Shown here piece by piece: positions 55,596 to 64,000 of a DNA stretch of 64,000 bases (its first letter is position 1; each line of letters opens with the position of its first letter). The notes beneath the pieces are model-generated. The model was not told where the DNA came from. It did not search any database and was given only the letters and a program-made list of their open reading frames with translations. This DNA comes from Candidatus Accumulibacter sp. UBA704. GTDB lineage: Bacteria; Pseudomonadota; Gammaproteobacteria; Burkholderiales; Rhodocyclaceae. Where the stretch lies: the NCBI GenBank assembly GCA_002304785.1, contig DBMG01000004.1, forward strand, positions 41,410 to 105,409. The letters run 5' to 3'. Made by a program: the position numbers and the translations under genes.

Positions 55596-56585
55596 ATGCC
55601 CCCCACCCCTGATCCGTCGCCGTCCATAACACCGGCACTGCGTCTCGGGATTGATCTCGGCGGCACAAAGATCGAGGTTATCGCCCTCGACCTGCGAGGC
55701 AACACTGTGCTCCGGCGCCGGGTACCCACTCCGCAAGGCGACTACCGGGGCACACTGGCGACCGTGGCCGCTCTGGTGGAGAGCGTCGAAACCGAGCTCG
55801 GGTTGCACGGCAGCGTCGGTGTCGGCATTCCCGGCGCCGAATCGGCCGTCGACGGACGCATCAAGAACGCCAACTCCACCTGCCTGAACGGCAAACCTTT
55901 GCGCCACGACCTGCAGACGCTGCTGCAGCGCGAAGTCCGCATCGAGAACGATGCCAATTGCCTGGCGCTCTCGGAAGCCGTCGATGGCGCGGGCAGTGAA
56001 GCCCGGATCGTCTTCGCCGTCATTCTCGGCACCGGGGTCGGCGGAGGCATCGTCGCCAACGGTCGCCTGCTGACAGGTGCCAACCATATTTCCGGCGAAT
56101 GGGGGCACAATCCGCTACCGTACCCGGAAGAGGACACGCGACCGCCGCCACGCTGCTACTGCGGCCGCCAGGGCTGCGTTGAAACCTGGCTGTCCGGGCC
56201 CGGCATGTCCGCCGATCATGCGCGGCACACCGGCGCAACACTGAACGTGCCCGAGATCGCCGATCGAGCCGCGCAGGGCGATTGCGATTGCGAAGCCACG
56301 CTGCAACGCTACGAACGCCGTCTGGCAAAAGCGCTGGCGCAAGTCATCAACATCCTCGACCCCGAGGTCGTCGTCCTGGGCGGAGGCATCTCCAATCTCG
56401 ACCGGCTGTACAAGAACGTTCCCGCGCTGTGGGGCAACTACATCTTTTCCGACGTGGTGCGTACCCGACTGTGCCGCAACCGCCACGGTGATTCCTCCGG
56501 AGTGCGCGGCGCGGCCTGGCTGTGGAACACTCCAGACCACAGAGATGCACGGATCCACAAAACCTTCTCCACCGCCAAGCCCTGA
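55596..56585 (+). CDS. ROK-family sugar kinase (fructokinase-like)
   Basis: 329 residues from ATG 55596. N-terminal phosphate-binding LRLGIDLGGTKIEVIALDL, DNDANCLALSEA-like IENDANCLALSEA with the catalytic Asp, LGTGVGGGIVANGRLL, and the zinc-binding CYCGRQGCVETW. It phosphorylates a hexose; fructose (Mak-like) is likely because of the fructokinase-style zinc motif, but not proven. It is 18 bases upstream of the MFS gene and may be co-transcribed. Confidence 0.9.
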   Translation: MPPTPDPSPSITPALRLGIDLGGTKIEVIALDLRGNTVLRRRVPTPQGDYRGTLATVAALVESVETELGLHGSVGVGIPGAESAVDGRIKNANSTCLNGKPLRHDLQTLLQREVRIENDANCLALSEAVDGAGSEARIVFAVILGTGVGGGIVANGRLLTGANHISGEWGHNPLPYPEEDTRPPPRCYCGRQGCVETWLSGPGMSADHARHTGATLNVPEIADRAAQGDCDCEATLQRYERRLAKALAQVINILDPEVVVLGGGISNLDRLYKNVPALWGNYIFSDVVRTRLCRNRHGDSSGVRGAAWLWNTPDHRDARIHKTFSTAKP

Positions 56586-56603
56586 AGGCGACGCCGACAC
56601 ATC

Positions 56604-57824
56604 ATGCTCTGGTCCCGACTTTTCCTGCCCTTCGCCTGCGCGTACTTTCTTTCCTACCTGTACCGGACGGTCAACGCCGTCGTCGGCCCGGTCCTGAGTA
56701 CCGAGTTGTCGCTCGGCGCCGCCGACCTCGGCCTGCTCACCAGTACCTACTTCATTGCCTTCGGCTCGACTCAACTGCCTCTCGGAATCATGCTCGACCG
56801 CTTCGGTGCGCGCCGGGTCGAGGCCGCACTGCTGCTGGTCGCCGCGGCCGGCGCGGCGGTCTTTGCCGGCAGCAACAACATCGGCACGTTGGCCATCGGC
56901 CGCGGCATGATCGGGCTGGGCGTCTCCGCGTGCCTGATGGCTGCCTTCAAGTCATTCTCGCAGTGGTTTCCGGCCGAGCGGCAAGCCTCATTGACCGGCT
57001 GGATCATGACCTCCGGCACGCTGGGGGCGCTCGTCGCCTCGGCGCCGCTCGAAGCGGTGTTGCATATCGCCTCCTGGCGCGAAGTCTTCTACGGGCTGGG
57101 TGCGATCACCGCCGGTGTGGCACTGTGGCTCTTTCTCGGCGTTCCGGACAAGGAATCGGCAACACGCCCGCAGTCGATCTCGGAACTGGCCGGGGGCATC
57201 CGGCAAATAGTGACCAACCGGCATTTCTGGCGCTTCGCATCGCTCAGCTTCGCCCAGATCGGCGGCTTCATGGCCGTGCAAAGCCTGTGGTCCGGCGCCT
57301 GGCTGATCCACGTCAACGGCTATTCGCGCTCGGTGGCGGCGGAGTACTTGGCGGCGATGAACGCCGCCATGGCCGTCTCCTACTTCATGATCGGCCTGCT
57401 GTCGACCCGCCTGGCCCGGCGCGGAATCAGCACGGTGCATCTGCTCGGGGGCGGCATGTCGCTGGCCCTGCTCACACTGCTGCTGATCGTCACCCAGGCC
57501 ACCGAACAGCACTATCTGCTGTGGATGGCCTACGGCCTGTTCTCGAGCACCGGAACGCTGACCTACGCATCCACCGCCACCGGCTTTCCGGTAAGCCTGT
57601 CCGGACGCGTCAACACCGTCCTCAACCTGTTCGCCTTCGCCGGCGCATTCGGCCTGCAATGGGGCATGGGCCTGCTCATCGACGCGACCGAAGCCGCCGG
57701 CCATTCCGCCGCCATCGCCCACCGCGATGCCTTCATCGTGCTATTTGTCTTGCAGGCGGCATCGCTCGGGTGGTTTTTCTTCAGTGGCTGGCGGGCAGCC
57801 AGCCCTGCCGCCTCAAACCGCTAG
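56604..57824 (+). CDS. MFS transporter
   Basis: 406 residues, twelve hydrophobic helices in two halves. The first half carries YLYRTVNAVVGPVLSTELSLG and the motif-A-like LGIMLDRFGARRVEAALL. The substrate is not readable. It follows the ROK kinase, so a sugar or sugar-derived substrate is possible but unproven. Its last 12 bases overlap the convergent gene at 57813. Confidence 0.88.
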   Translation: MLWSRLFLPFACAYFLSYLYRTVNAVVGPVLSTELSLGAADLGLLTSTYFIAFGSTQLPLGIMLDRFGARRVEAALLLVAAAGAAVFAGSNNIGTLAIGRGMIGLGVSACLMAAFKSFSQWFPAERQASLTGWIMTSGTLGALVASAPLEAVLHIASWREVFYGLGAITAGVALWLFLGVPDKESATRPQSISELAGGIRQIVTNRHFWRFASLSFAQIGGFMAVQSLWSGAWLIHVNGYSRSVAAEYLAAMNAAMAVSYFMIGLLSTRLARRGISTVHLLGGGMSLALLTLLLIVTQATEQHYLLWMAYGLFSSTGTLTYASTATGFPVSLSGRVNTVLNLFAFAGAFGLQWGMGLLIDATEAAGHSAAIAHRDAFIVLFVLQAASLGWFFFSGWRAASPAASNR

Positions 57825-58781
57825 GTCGACCTGCTGCACCGATCCGACCCCGCCATCCTCCCGCAGATAGACGCCGGATGCGCGAATGTAGCCGTGCTTC
57901 TCGTTGTCGGCGTCGGCGAGGGCAAACGGCGTTTGCGCCGAACCGAGGTAGATGGCGCCGATGCCTTTCTCGCGCAGCGAACTCAGCGTGTCTTTCCCGG
58001 CGCCATCCCTTTGCCACAGGCTAAGCGATGAAAACGCCGAATCCGCTTCATCCAGCCAGTGGTTGCCGTCCTCGTCCAGGCAGGCCAGATCGGCAAAGCC
58101 ATTGCCGGAGCGCGTACCGAACAGTTCGCTGCCGTCGTTGATGCGGTCGTCGCCGTTGCGGTCGAAAGCCAGCCAGGCGCTGCCGGCGGAGAGTCCGGAA
58201 ATCGACTCGCCAGTTCCGTCGGCATCGAGGTCGAACTCGAAACGCTGGCCGGACAGTTCGGCGGCGTTGCCGGCAAAATTAACGACGAGCGGATCGCGCA
58301 GTTCCAGGCTGCCCGACTGCCGCACGCTGCGCTCGCAGGAATAGTCGCGGCACATGGCCAGTTGGAGGGTGAAATCGATGGCTTTGCCGTCCGCCGTGCG
58401 AACGGTGCCGGCCGCCGAAAAAGCCGTGCTCTCATGCTCGCGGACGATCTCGGTCAACTCGACGCTCCATTCCATCCGGATGCTCCTGCCCGTCCCCACC
58501 GCGTCGTCGGTCACCGGTGCCGATCGGCCGGTCTGCAGAATATCCGCCAGATTCGTCGCCCTCGCCCCTTGCTTGCCGGCAAGAAGTTCCAGCATGCAAC
58601 TCACCAGATTCTGCAGCAGGACCAGTAGGCGCAACCGGTCGGAGTCTTCCCCGCTGGCGACCGGCTCGCTTTTCGCTGCCCCCGCGAGAATCATGCGGAA
58701 GCTGTTCTCGGCCTCGATCTCGCTCTCATGAAGGTATTCGTGCGCGGCATTCAGGGCCACGCTGGATTGCTCGATTTTCAT
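57813..58781 (-). CDS. Calcium-binding-type protein with two EF-hand-like loops, unknown function
   Basis: 322 residues from ATG 58781 (AAGGAG upstream). The N-terminal half is amphipathic (MKIEQSSVALNAAHEYLHES) with no signal peptide. The C-terminal half has FDRNGDDRINDGSELFG and LDEDGNHWLDEADSAF, calcium-loop motifs of the sort found in RTX-associated and VCBS-type proteins. Secretion by a type I system would be the usual explanation, but no such genes are adjacent. It lies 56 bases downstream of the same-strand gene at 58838-59428. Confidence 0.75.
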   Translation of the reverse strand: MKIEQSSVALNAAHEYLHESEIEAENSFRMILAGAAKSEPVASGEDSDRLRLLVLLQNLVSCMLELLAGKQGARATNLADILQTGRSAPVTDDAVGTGRSIRMEWSVELTEIVREHESTAFSAAGTVRTADGKAIDFTLQLAMCRDYSCERSVRQSGSLELRDPLVVNFAGNAAELSGQRFEFDLDADGTGESISGLSAGSAWLAFDRNGDDRINDGSELFGTRSGNGFADLACLDEDGNHWLDEADSAFSSLSLWQRDGAGKDTLSSLREKGIGAIYLGSAQTPFALADADNEKHGYIRASGVYLREDGGVGSVQQVDLAV

Positions 58782-58837
58782 TGCCAGCTCCTTGCGCGTT
58801 TTGGGATCAGCTTCGTCGCAAGGGGCGTGCCAGGGGA

Positions 58838-59428
58838 TCATTCCCTGGAATCGATACCTCGACCCAGATAGCGCAAAACCGGTTCGAGCAGCCAGGTCTT
58901 CGGCGCGGACTCGCACACGGCGCGCGCCGACGACCAGGGATATTCGAGCGCCAGCAGCCAGGCAAGGACGTCCGGCAGGCATTCCGGTGGCAGCGTCTGC
59001 ATGGCCTCGATGGTGATCGCGAGCCGCTCCACGCAATAGGGCGCGTCCTGGTCGAAGACCCATTCGTAGCGGCCGCACCCGACACGCACATTGCCGGTCG
59101 CCTTCTCGGACATGCCGACCAGCCAATCGCAGGCAAAAACTGCCGGCGGCTTTGCCGATTCCGGATCGGGTTTATCGAGATAAAAGGTGTAGATATTCTC
59201 GTAGGTCTGGTTGAAGCGGCGAACCAACACATCGGCAATCGTTGCCGCACCCTGGGAAACGGCGGGAAAACTGATGTCCTGCGTCTTAACGCGCATTTCG
59301 AGGCAGGCCCGATCGCAGAATACCCGCGGGATCAGATGCGGGCGGTTCTCGTCCTTGGCGCGGATGTAGTCGCGCAGCCGATCGACGGACAGCCCGTTCG
59401 CGGTTTCGGTGGATGAGTTCGGTATCAT
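58838..59428 (-). CDS. Conserved hypothetical protein
   Basis: 196 residues from ATG 59428; an AAGGAG site lies seven bases upstream, so the longer frame to 59464 is unlikely. The sequence is globular without transmembrane segments: LSVDRLRDYIRAKDENRPHLI, TIADVLVRRFNQTYENIYTFYLDKP, GCGRYEWVFDQDAPYCVERLAITIE. No family recognised. It precedes the EF-hand-like gene on the same strand and may share its transcript. Confidence 0.65.
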   Translation of the reverse strand: MIPNSSTETANGLSVDRLRDYIRAKDENRPHLIPRVFCDRACLEMRVKTQDISFPAVSQGAATIADVLVRRFNQTYENIYTFYLDKPDPESAKPPAVFACDWLVGMSEKATGNVRVGCGRYEWVFDQDAPYCVERLAITIEAMQTLPPECLPDVLAWLLALEYPWSSARAVCESAPKTWLLEPVLRYLGRGIDSRE

Positions 59429-59578
59429 CGCTCGGCTCCTTGCGTCGAGGTTTGCTGCATCCACGGGGATAATCCGACCGTATCGGATGACGACCTCCGA
59501 TTATGCGGGCCAGTTGGGGTCGCGGCAAGCGGCAACGCAACGCTACAATGTCTGCTTGCCCATAAAACGAAGCTTCCG

Positions 59579-60355
59579 ATGCTTTTCCCTGATTACCCGC
59601 TGCTGTTCTACCCCTTCGCCGTTCTCGCCATCCTGGCGGCCGGAATTTCCAAGGGTGGCTTCGGTGCCGCGGCCGGCGGGCTGGCGGTGCCGCTGATGTC
59701 GATCGCCATCGCGCCGCCTGAAGCCGCGGGCATCATGTTGCCCATCCTGTGCGCCATGGACGTCTTCAGCGTGTATGCGTACCGCGGGCGCTGGTCGACG
59801 GAACACCTGCGCATCCTGCTGCCCGGCTCCCTGATCGGCATCGCGCTGGGGGGCCTGGCTTTCGGAATGCTGTCGGTGAAGATGATCCGACTGATCGTCG
59901 GCCTGATCGCGGTGCTTTTCACCCTCAACAAGTGGCTTAGCCTGACCGACCGGCTGGCGAAACTGCTCGCTGTCCGGCAACGCCAGCCGGGGCGCCTCTT
60001 CGGGGCGGTCTGCGGGTTGCTGTCGGGCCTGACCAGCACGCTGGCCCATTCCGGCGGACCGCCCTTCGCCGTCTATATCTATTCCCTGAAACTGGACAAG
60101 ACGCGGATCGTCGCCACCTCCGCCGCTTTTTTCTGCATCGGCAACTATCTCAAGCTGATCCCGTACTTCTTCCTCGGGCAACTCAATACGGCGAACCTGT
60201 CCACGTCCCTGCTCTTCTCGCCGCTGGCGCCGCTCGGCGTCTGGCTCGGCCTGTGGTTGCACAAGCGCATCTCCGAGCAGACGTTCTTCCACGTCAGCTA
60301 CACCCTGCTGTTCCTCAGCGGCCTTAAGCTGATCTACGACGCCGTGGCCATCTGA
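59579..60355 (+). CDS. TauE/SafE-family sulfite exporter-like permease
   Basis: 258 residues, about eight hydrophobic helices. N-terminal LAAGISKGGFGAAAGGLAVPLMSI, the middle LPGSLIGIALGGLAFG and AHSGGPPFAVYIYSL, are typical for the family. The family moves organosulfur or sulfite anions, though many members are uncharacterised. It stands alone, convergent with priA. Confidence 0.9.
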   Translation: MLFPDYPLLFYPFAVLAILAAGISKGGFGAAAGGLAVPLMSIAIAPPEAAGIMLPILCAMDVFSVYAYRGRWSTEHLRILLPGSLIGIALGGLAFGMLSVKMIRLIVGLIAVLFTLNKWLSLTDRLAKLLAVRQRQPGRLFGAVCGLLSGLTSTLAHSGGPPFAVYIYSLKLDKTRIVATSAAFFCIGNYLKLIPYFFLGQLNTANLSTSLLFSPLAPLGVWLGLWLHKRISEQTFFHVSYTLLFLSGLKLIYDAVAI

Positions 60356-60364
60356 CAGGCACCG

Positions 60365-62374
60365 TCAAAACTCCAGAGGGTCGACTTCGAGGTGCCAGCG
60401 CAGGCGCGATGGCGCCTTGATGGATTGCAGCAAACCGCCCCACTCGCTCAGAAAGCTCTGCAGCGCGCGCCGCGACGGCGATTCGACGAGCAGTTGCGCG
60501 CGTTCCAGGTTGGCCCGGCGGGCAAGACGCATCGGCACCGGGTCGTAGAGCATCACGTCGACATGTTCCACCGCCTGCGGCCAGGCGCGCGCCGTAGCCA
60601 GGAAGGCGATCGCGTCGGCGATCAGCGGCGCTTCGGCGCTCAGCATCGCCTGATAGGCGTAAGGAGGAAAACCGGCCTGTTCGCGCTCCTTCAACTGGGC
60701 GGCGGCAAAGGCCGGGAAGTCGTGGCGCACCAGCGCAGCGTACAGGGGATGTTCGGGAAACTGCGTCTGGATCAGCACTTCGCCGGGGAGATCGGCCCGC
60801 CCGGCGCGCCCCGCCACCTGCATCAACTGGGCGAACAGGCGCTCCGGCGCGCGCCAGTCGGCGGCAAACAGGGCCGCGTCGGCCCCGAGAACGCCAACCA
60901 GCGTCAGCTTCGGAAAATCGTGGCCCTTGGCCAGCATTTGCGTGCCGACCAGGATGTCGGCATCGCCGGCGTGAATCTGTTCCAGCAAACTCTCCCATTG
61001 CTTGCGGCTCTTGGCCGAATCGCGGTCCACGCGCAGGATGCGTGCCTGCGGAAAACGGGCGTTCAGAACCTCCTCGATGCGCTGGGTGCCGCGCCCGAAC
61101 GGCTGAATATCCTGGTTGCCGCATGTCGGACAGGCCTTCGGCACCCGGCATTCGAAACCGCAGTGATGGCACCGCAGACGCCCGTCGGCCAGATGCAGCA
61201 CCAGATTGGCGGCACAGCGCTGGCAACGCGATATCCAGCCGCATTGGGCACACGCCAGCACCGGGGCATACCCTCGGCGATTGAGAAAGACGAGGCTCTG
61301 CTCGCTGCGGCCGAGACGCTTCTCGATGGCTTGCAACAGCGCTCCTGAGAATCCATCCTGCAGTCTCTCCACCCGCGTATCGATACGCTGTACGGCCGGC
61401 AGTTGGGCGGCGGCGACGGCGCGCTCGCGCAACGTCAGCAGGATGTAGCGCGCCGGTGTTCGGGTATCGGCGGCATTCGCCCAGCTTTCCAGCGACGGCG
61501 TGGCGGAACCCAGCACGATCGGAATGTCCCGCTCGTGTGCCCGAAAGACGGCCACGTCGCGCGCCGAGTAGCGCATGCCATCCTGCTGCTTGAACGAGGC
61601 GTCGTGTTCCTCGTCGACGATGATCAGACCCAGGTCAGGCATCGGGGTGAATACGGCCAGCCGCGTTCCGAGCACGAGACGCGCGTTGCCGTCGAACGCC
61701 GCGCGCCAGTTGCGCGTGCGCGCCGCTTCGGTCAGTTCGCTGTGCAGGCTGACCAGCCCGGCTTGCGGAAAACGCGCCGCCACGCGCGCTTCCAGTTGCG
61801 GCGTCAGGTTGATCTCGGGCACCAGCAGCAAGGTCTGGCGCCCCGCTGCCAGCGCGCGCTCAATCAGTCGCAGGTACACCTCGGTCTTGCCACTGCCGGT
61901 GACGCCATGCAGCAGGAAGGCATGGAAGCCGGCGCCTTGCGCCTCGATCGCAGCCAGCACCTGCCGCTGTTCGGCGGTCAGTTCCGGCGCAACCTGCGCG
62001 GCCGAGGGCTTGGGGACGCGCCGCGCCGCGCGTGCCTTGGGCGGATCGACACGGCGCAGGCCAGCCGGCAGGGTCGACAACATGACTTCGCCCAGCGGCA
62101 CCTGATAGTAGGCCGAACAGAAATCCGTCAGGCGGAACCAGTCGGCAGGCAGCGGTGGCAGGTCGCGCAGCACCGCCTCGAGCGGCCTGAGTTGCTCGGC
62201 CGGGATGTCGGACCCATCCGCCACGCCGACAACGATGCCGACGCACAACCGCTGCCCGAAGCGGACCCGTACGCGGATCCCGACATCACCGGCGGTCAGG
62301 TTTTCACCGACCGGAACCCGGTAGTCAAACAAACGGTGCAGGGGAACCCCGAGGGCAACGCGGGCTATGGACAT
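60365..62374 (-). CDS. priA: Primosomal replication restart helicase PriA
   Basis: 669 residues from ATG 62374. N-terminal 3'-DNA-binding domain (ALGVPLHRLFDYRVPVGEN), helicase motifs GVTGSGKTEVYLRLIE and DEEHDASFKQQDGMRYSARDVA, and zinc-binding cysteines (CAQCGWISRCQRC and CHHCGFECRVPKACPTC). It reassembles the replisome at stalled forks. It is followed by a DnaA-box-containing intergenic region and hemE. Confidence 0.97.
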   Translation of the reverse strand: MSIARVALGVPLHRLFDYRVPVGENLTAGDVGIRVRVRFGQRLCVGIVVGVADGSDIPAEQLRPLEAVLRDLPPLPADWFRLTDFCSAYYQVPLGEVMLSTLPAGLRRVDPPKARAARRVPKPSAAQVAPELTAEQRQVLAAIEAQGAGFHAFLLHGVTGSGKTEVYLRLIERALAAGRQTLLLVPEINLTPQLEARVAARFPQAGLVSLHSELTEAARTRNWRAAFDGNARLVLGTRLAVFTPMPDLGLIIVDEEHDASFKQQDGMRYSARDVAVFRAHERDIPIVLGSATPSLESWANAADTRTPARYILLTLRERAVAAAQLPAVQRIDTRVERLQDGFSGALLQAIEKRLGRSEQSLVFLNRRGYAPVLACAQCGWISRCQRCAANLVLHLADGRLRCHHCGFECRVPKACPTCGNQDIQPFGRGTQRIEEVLNARFPQARILRVDRDSAKSRKQWESLLEQIHAGDADILVGTQMLAKGHDFPKLTLVGVLGADAALFAADWRAPERLFAQLMQVAGRAGRADLPGEVLIQTQFPEHPLYAALVRHDFPAFAAAQLKEREQAGFPPYAYQAMLSAEAPLIADAIAFLATARAWPQAVEHVDVMLYDPVPMRLARRANLERAQLLVESPSRRALQSFLSEWGGLLQSIKAPSRLRWHLEVDPLEF

Positions 62375-62520
62375 GCGGAACGGCCTGTATTTTTTTGTAG
62401 GAAACCGAGCAGGACTATGACTAAAGTCAGAGCCCACTTGGATCATCTAGCTCGTCTAATTTCTGTAAAGTTGCTGTAACTTATTAGCCTGTCACGCAAA
62501 TTTCGGTTGTTCACATTTTC

Positions 62521-62529
62521 TGTGGATAA
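62521..62529 (-). promoter_or_regulatory. DnaA box (TTATCCACA)
   Basis: TGTGGATAA on the plus strand, the exact reverse complement of TTATCCACA. It is followed by GTCTGTGGAA, a second near-match eleven bases on. Confidence 0.65.
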
Positions 62530-62668
62530 GTCTGTGGAACACGCGTGGCAAAGCAGGCCAAATGCTCTTGCCACAAGGACTTATCACACTTTGCCGCAAA
62601 AAAAGGCGAAAATAAATCCACTTAAAATCATATAGTTAAGCATAAGACGCTGATTTTTCGAGTTTCTT

Positions 62669-62688
62669 GTAACAAACGGTAACAAACG
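62669..62688 (+). repeat. Tandem 10-bp repeat GTAACAAACG
   Basis: Two exact head-to-tail copies of GTAACAAACG, next to AT-rich DNA and a DnaA-box-like site. Confidence 0.75.
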
Positions 62689-62697
62689 CCCAATTTC

Positions 62698-62706
62698 TGT
62701 GCATAA
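62698..62706 (-). promoter_or_regulatory. DnaA box (TTATGCACA)
   Basis: TGTGCATAA on the plus strand; fits the degenerate consensus TTWTNCACA. It touches the 18-bp palindrome at 62707-62724. Confidence 0.55.
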
Positions 62707-62724
62707 GTCAACATCGATGTTGAC
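62707..62724. promoter_or_regulatory. 18-bp perfect palindrome after hemE
   Basis: GTCAACATC/GATGTTGAC, four bases beyond the hemE stop. On the hemE (minus) strand it is followed by TTATGCACAG, not by a T-tract, so it is more likely a protein-binding site than a terminator. Confidence 0.55.
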
Positions 62725-62728
62725 AAAA

Positions 62729-63802
62729 CTAGGTTCCCTGCCGTAGACGCCGGCTGTGGTCATGCACAGTTTCGACGAGCACCGACACATGGTCCGGAGG
62801 GGTGAATTGCGAAATTCCGTGGCCCAGATTAAATACGTGACCGGTGTCGGCAGGTCCGAAACTGTCGAGGATCGCTCTCGTCTCGCGGGCAATGCTCTCC
62901 GGCGAAGCGAACAGGACATTCGGATCGAGATTCCCCTGCAGGGCGACGCGCTGGCCCACGCGCTGGCGCGCTGCGCCGATATCGATCGTCCAGTCCACCC
63001 CGATCGCGTCGCAGCCTGTGTCCGCGATCGCTTCGAGCCACAGCCCCCCGCCCTTGGTGAAGACGATCGAAGGAATACGCTGACCGTCTCTTTCCCGGAT
63101 CAGACCGGCCACGATGCGGCACATGTAGTCCAGCGAAAACTCGCGATACGCGGCGGCTGACAGACAGCCTCCCCAGGTGTCGAAAAGCATCACCGCCTGC
63201 GCGCCGGATTCGATCTGGGCGTTGAGATACTGCGTCACCGCTTCCGCCGTCACGGAGAGAATGCGATGCATCAGATCCGGCCGGTCGTAGATCATCGTCT
63301 TGACGTTGCGGAAGTCGCCGCTCGAACCGCCCTCGACCATGTAACAAGCCAGCGTGAAGGGGCTCCCCGAAAAACCGATTAGCGGTACCGAGCCGGCCAG
63401 GGCCCGGCGGATTTCGCCAACGGCATCCGTGACATAGCGCAGATGGCTATATGGATCGGGCACACTCAGATCACGTATCGCCCATTCCTCGCGCAACGGG
63501 CGCTCGAAGCGCGGACCTTCACCCTCGGTGAAATACAACCCGAGACCCATGGCGTCCGGCACCGTCAGGATGTCCGAGAACAGGATTGCGGCATCGAGGT
63601 TGAAGCGCGACAGCGGCTGCAGCGTCACTTCGCAGGCCAGCGCGGGACTCTTGCACAACTGCAGGAAACTCCCGGCCCGCTTGCGCGTTTCGCAGTATTC
63701 CGGCAGGTACCGCCCGGCCTGGCGCATCAGCCAGACGGGAGTGTATTCGGTCGGCTGCCGGAGCAGGGCACGCAGGAAAGTGTCGTTACGAAGTCGGGGC
63801 AC
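62729..63802 (-). CDS. hemE: Uroporphyrinogen decarboxylase
   Basis: 357 residues from a GTG at 63802. Substrate-binding N-terminus [17 protein letters not shown], then [18 protein letters not shown] with its catalytic Asp, [19 protein letters not shown], and FTKGGG and GNLDPNVL. It converts uroporphyrinogen III to coproporphyrinogen III in heme synthesis. It lies between the candidate DnaA-responsive region and the NtrX/NtrC-type gene. Confidence 0.98.
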   Translation of the reverse strand: MPRLRNDTFLRALLRQPTEYTPVWLMRQAGRYLPEYCETRKRAGSFLQLCKSPALACEVTLQPLSRFNLDAAILFSDILTVPDAMGLGLYFTEGEGPRFERPLREEWAIRDLSVPDPYSHLRYVTDAVGEIRRALAGSVPLIGFSGSPFTLACYMVEGGSSGDFRNVKTMIYDRPDLMHRILSVTAEAVTQYLNAQIESGAQAVMLFDTWGGCLSAAAYREFSLDYMCRIVAGLIRERDGQRIPSIVFTKGGGLWLEAIADTGCDAIGVDWTIDIGAARQRVGQRVALQGNLDPNVLFASPESIARETRAILDSFGPADTGHVFNLGHGISQFTPPDHVSVLVETVHDHSRRLRQGT

Positions 63803-63870
63803 GGGATCATCCGCTCAGAGTGTGTTGGTCGATTATCGCGCAAGGAACCACAAGCGCAACAAATATTGCG

Positions 63871-64000
63871 TCATTGGTCCAGCTCTTCAACTTTCCTGCC
63901 GAGATTCAACCCGAGTTGCTTCAGCTTGCGGTAGAGGTGGGTGCGCTCCAACCCCGTCTTCTCTGCCACACGCGTCATGTTGCCGCGCTCGTTTTTCAGG
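63871..64000 (-). CDS. C-terminal part of an NtrX/NtrC-type Fis-family regulator (cut by the window end)
   Basis: About 42 residues before the stop at 63871-63873. The segment LKNERGNMTRVAEKTGLERTHLYRKLKQLG is a Fis-type helix-turn-helix that ends sigma-54-dependent response regulators such as NtrX, and the tail is VEELDQ. The rest lies beyond the window, so the ATPase and receiver domains cannot be checked. Confidence 0.8.
   Translation of the reverse strand, partial: LKNERGNMTRVAEKTGLERTHLYRKLKQLGLNLGRKVEELDQ

Larger units (their letters stand above)
62375..62728. other. priA-hemE intergenic region: candidate DnaA-responsive locus or replication origin
   Basis: 354 bases without a gene. 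It contains a perfect DnaA box TGTGGATAA (62521-62529) and the consensus-compatible TGTGCATAA (62698-62706). The less good TTGTTCACA (about 62508) and TGTGGAACA (about 62533) flank the first. A-T-rich DNA (62595-62660), a tandem GTAACAAACG (62669-62688), and an 18-bp palindrome (62707-62724) follow. Origins in alphaproteobacteria lie next to hemE; whether this locus is oriC here is inference. Confidence 0.5.

Noticed and set aside
1..64000. CRISPR arrays, prophage modules or restriction-modification genes
   Set aside because: No regularly spaced short repeats, cas genes, phage structural genes or methyltransferase/restriction genes were seen in any frame.

Overview
The window reads as a piece of a chromosome from a GC-rich betaproteobacterium, most likely of the Rhodocyclales (Azonexus/Dechloromonas/Accumulibacter-like). 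The case rests on the gene mix: PEP-CTERM proteins, a DUF1840 protein, AzlCD, a YjgR-type ATPase, a CpxRA-like pair, a selU/selD pair, a yicC-kinase-phosphatase-rph-rdgB-hemW block, and priA-hemE beside an NtrX/NtrC-type regulator. The genus is inference. No phage, insertion sequence or CRISPR array was found.

Region 1 (about 1-5.7 kb) is visibly less GC-rich and accessory. It holds an MltF-like lytic transglycosylase, a PEP-CTERM protein, tRNA-Arg(UCG) and small secreted proteins. A roughly 330-bp repeat occurs twice in full, and the tail of a third copy opens the window. Each copy ends in a 16-codon ORF whose copies differ almost only by synonymous or conservative codon changes. Region 2 (5.7-19.4 kb) carries a dCMP-deaminase-like enzyme, an EamA transporter, a sensor kinase next to a REC-DUF3369-GGDEF-EAL regulator, YjgR, YebC, a FecR-domain protein, AzlCD, a ClpP-like protein and PPK2.

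Region 3 (19.7-27.7 kb) has a complete tripartite RND efflux operon and the divergent selU/selD pair for selenium modification of tRNA. A second AT-richer patch (27.7-30.1 kb) holds a small membrane protein and two lipoproteins. Region 4 (30.1-44.3 kb) is denser and more conserved: yicC; the Ser/Thr kinase-PP2C-rph-rdgB-hemW operon with 4-nt overlaps; a second PEP-CTERM protein; an ankyrin protein; a TonB-like protein; thiS-thiG-trmB; a four-gene polyamine-type ABC importer; and an Lrp-type regulator.

Region 5 (44.3-64 kb) contains an APH/P-loop fusion, an SDR with an altered active site, tRNA-Gly(CCC), purT, and a BenE-type transporter facing its XRE-cupin regulator across two palindromic operators. 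It continues with a PLD-type PssA and a CpxAR-like system. Two exact GTAAA-N5-GTAAA boxes lie between the CpxR-like gene and a divergent EF-hand gene. A ROK kinase, an MFS transporter, a second calcium-binding-type protein, a TauE family permease, priA and hemE follow. The priA-hemE gap has DnaA-box-like sites, AT-rich DNA, a tandem repeat and an 18-bp palindrome, and is a candidate DnaA-controlled locus. The window ends inside the C-terminus of an NtrX/NtrC-type regulator.
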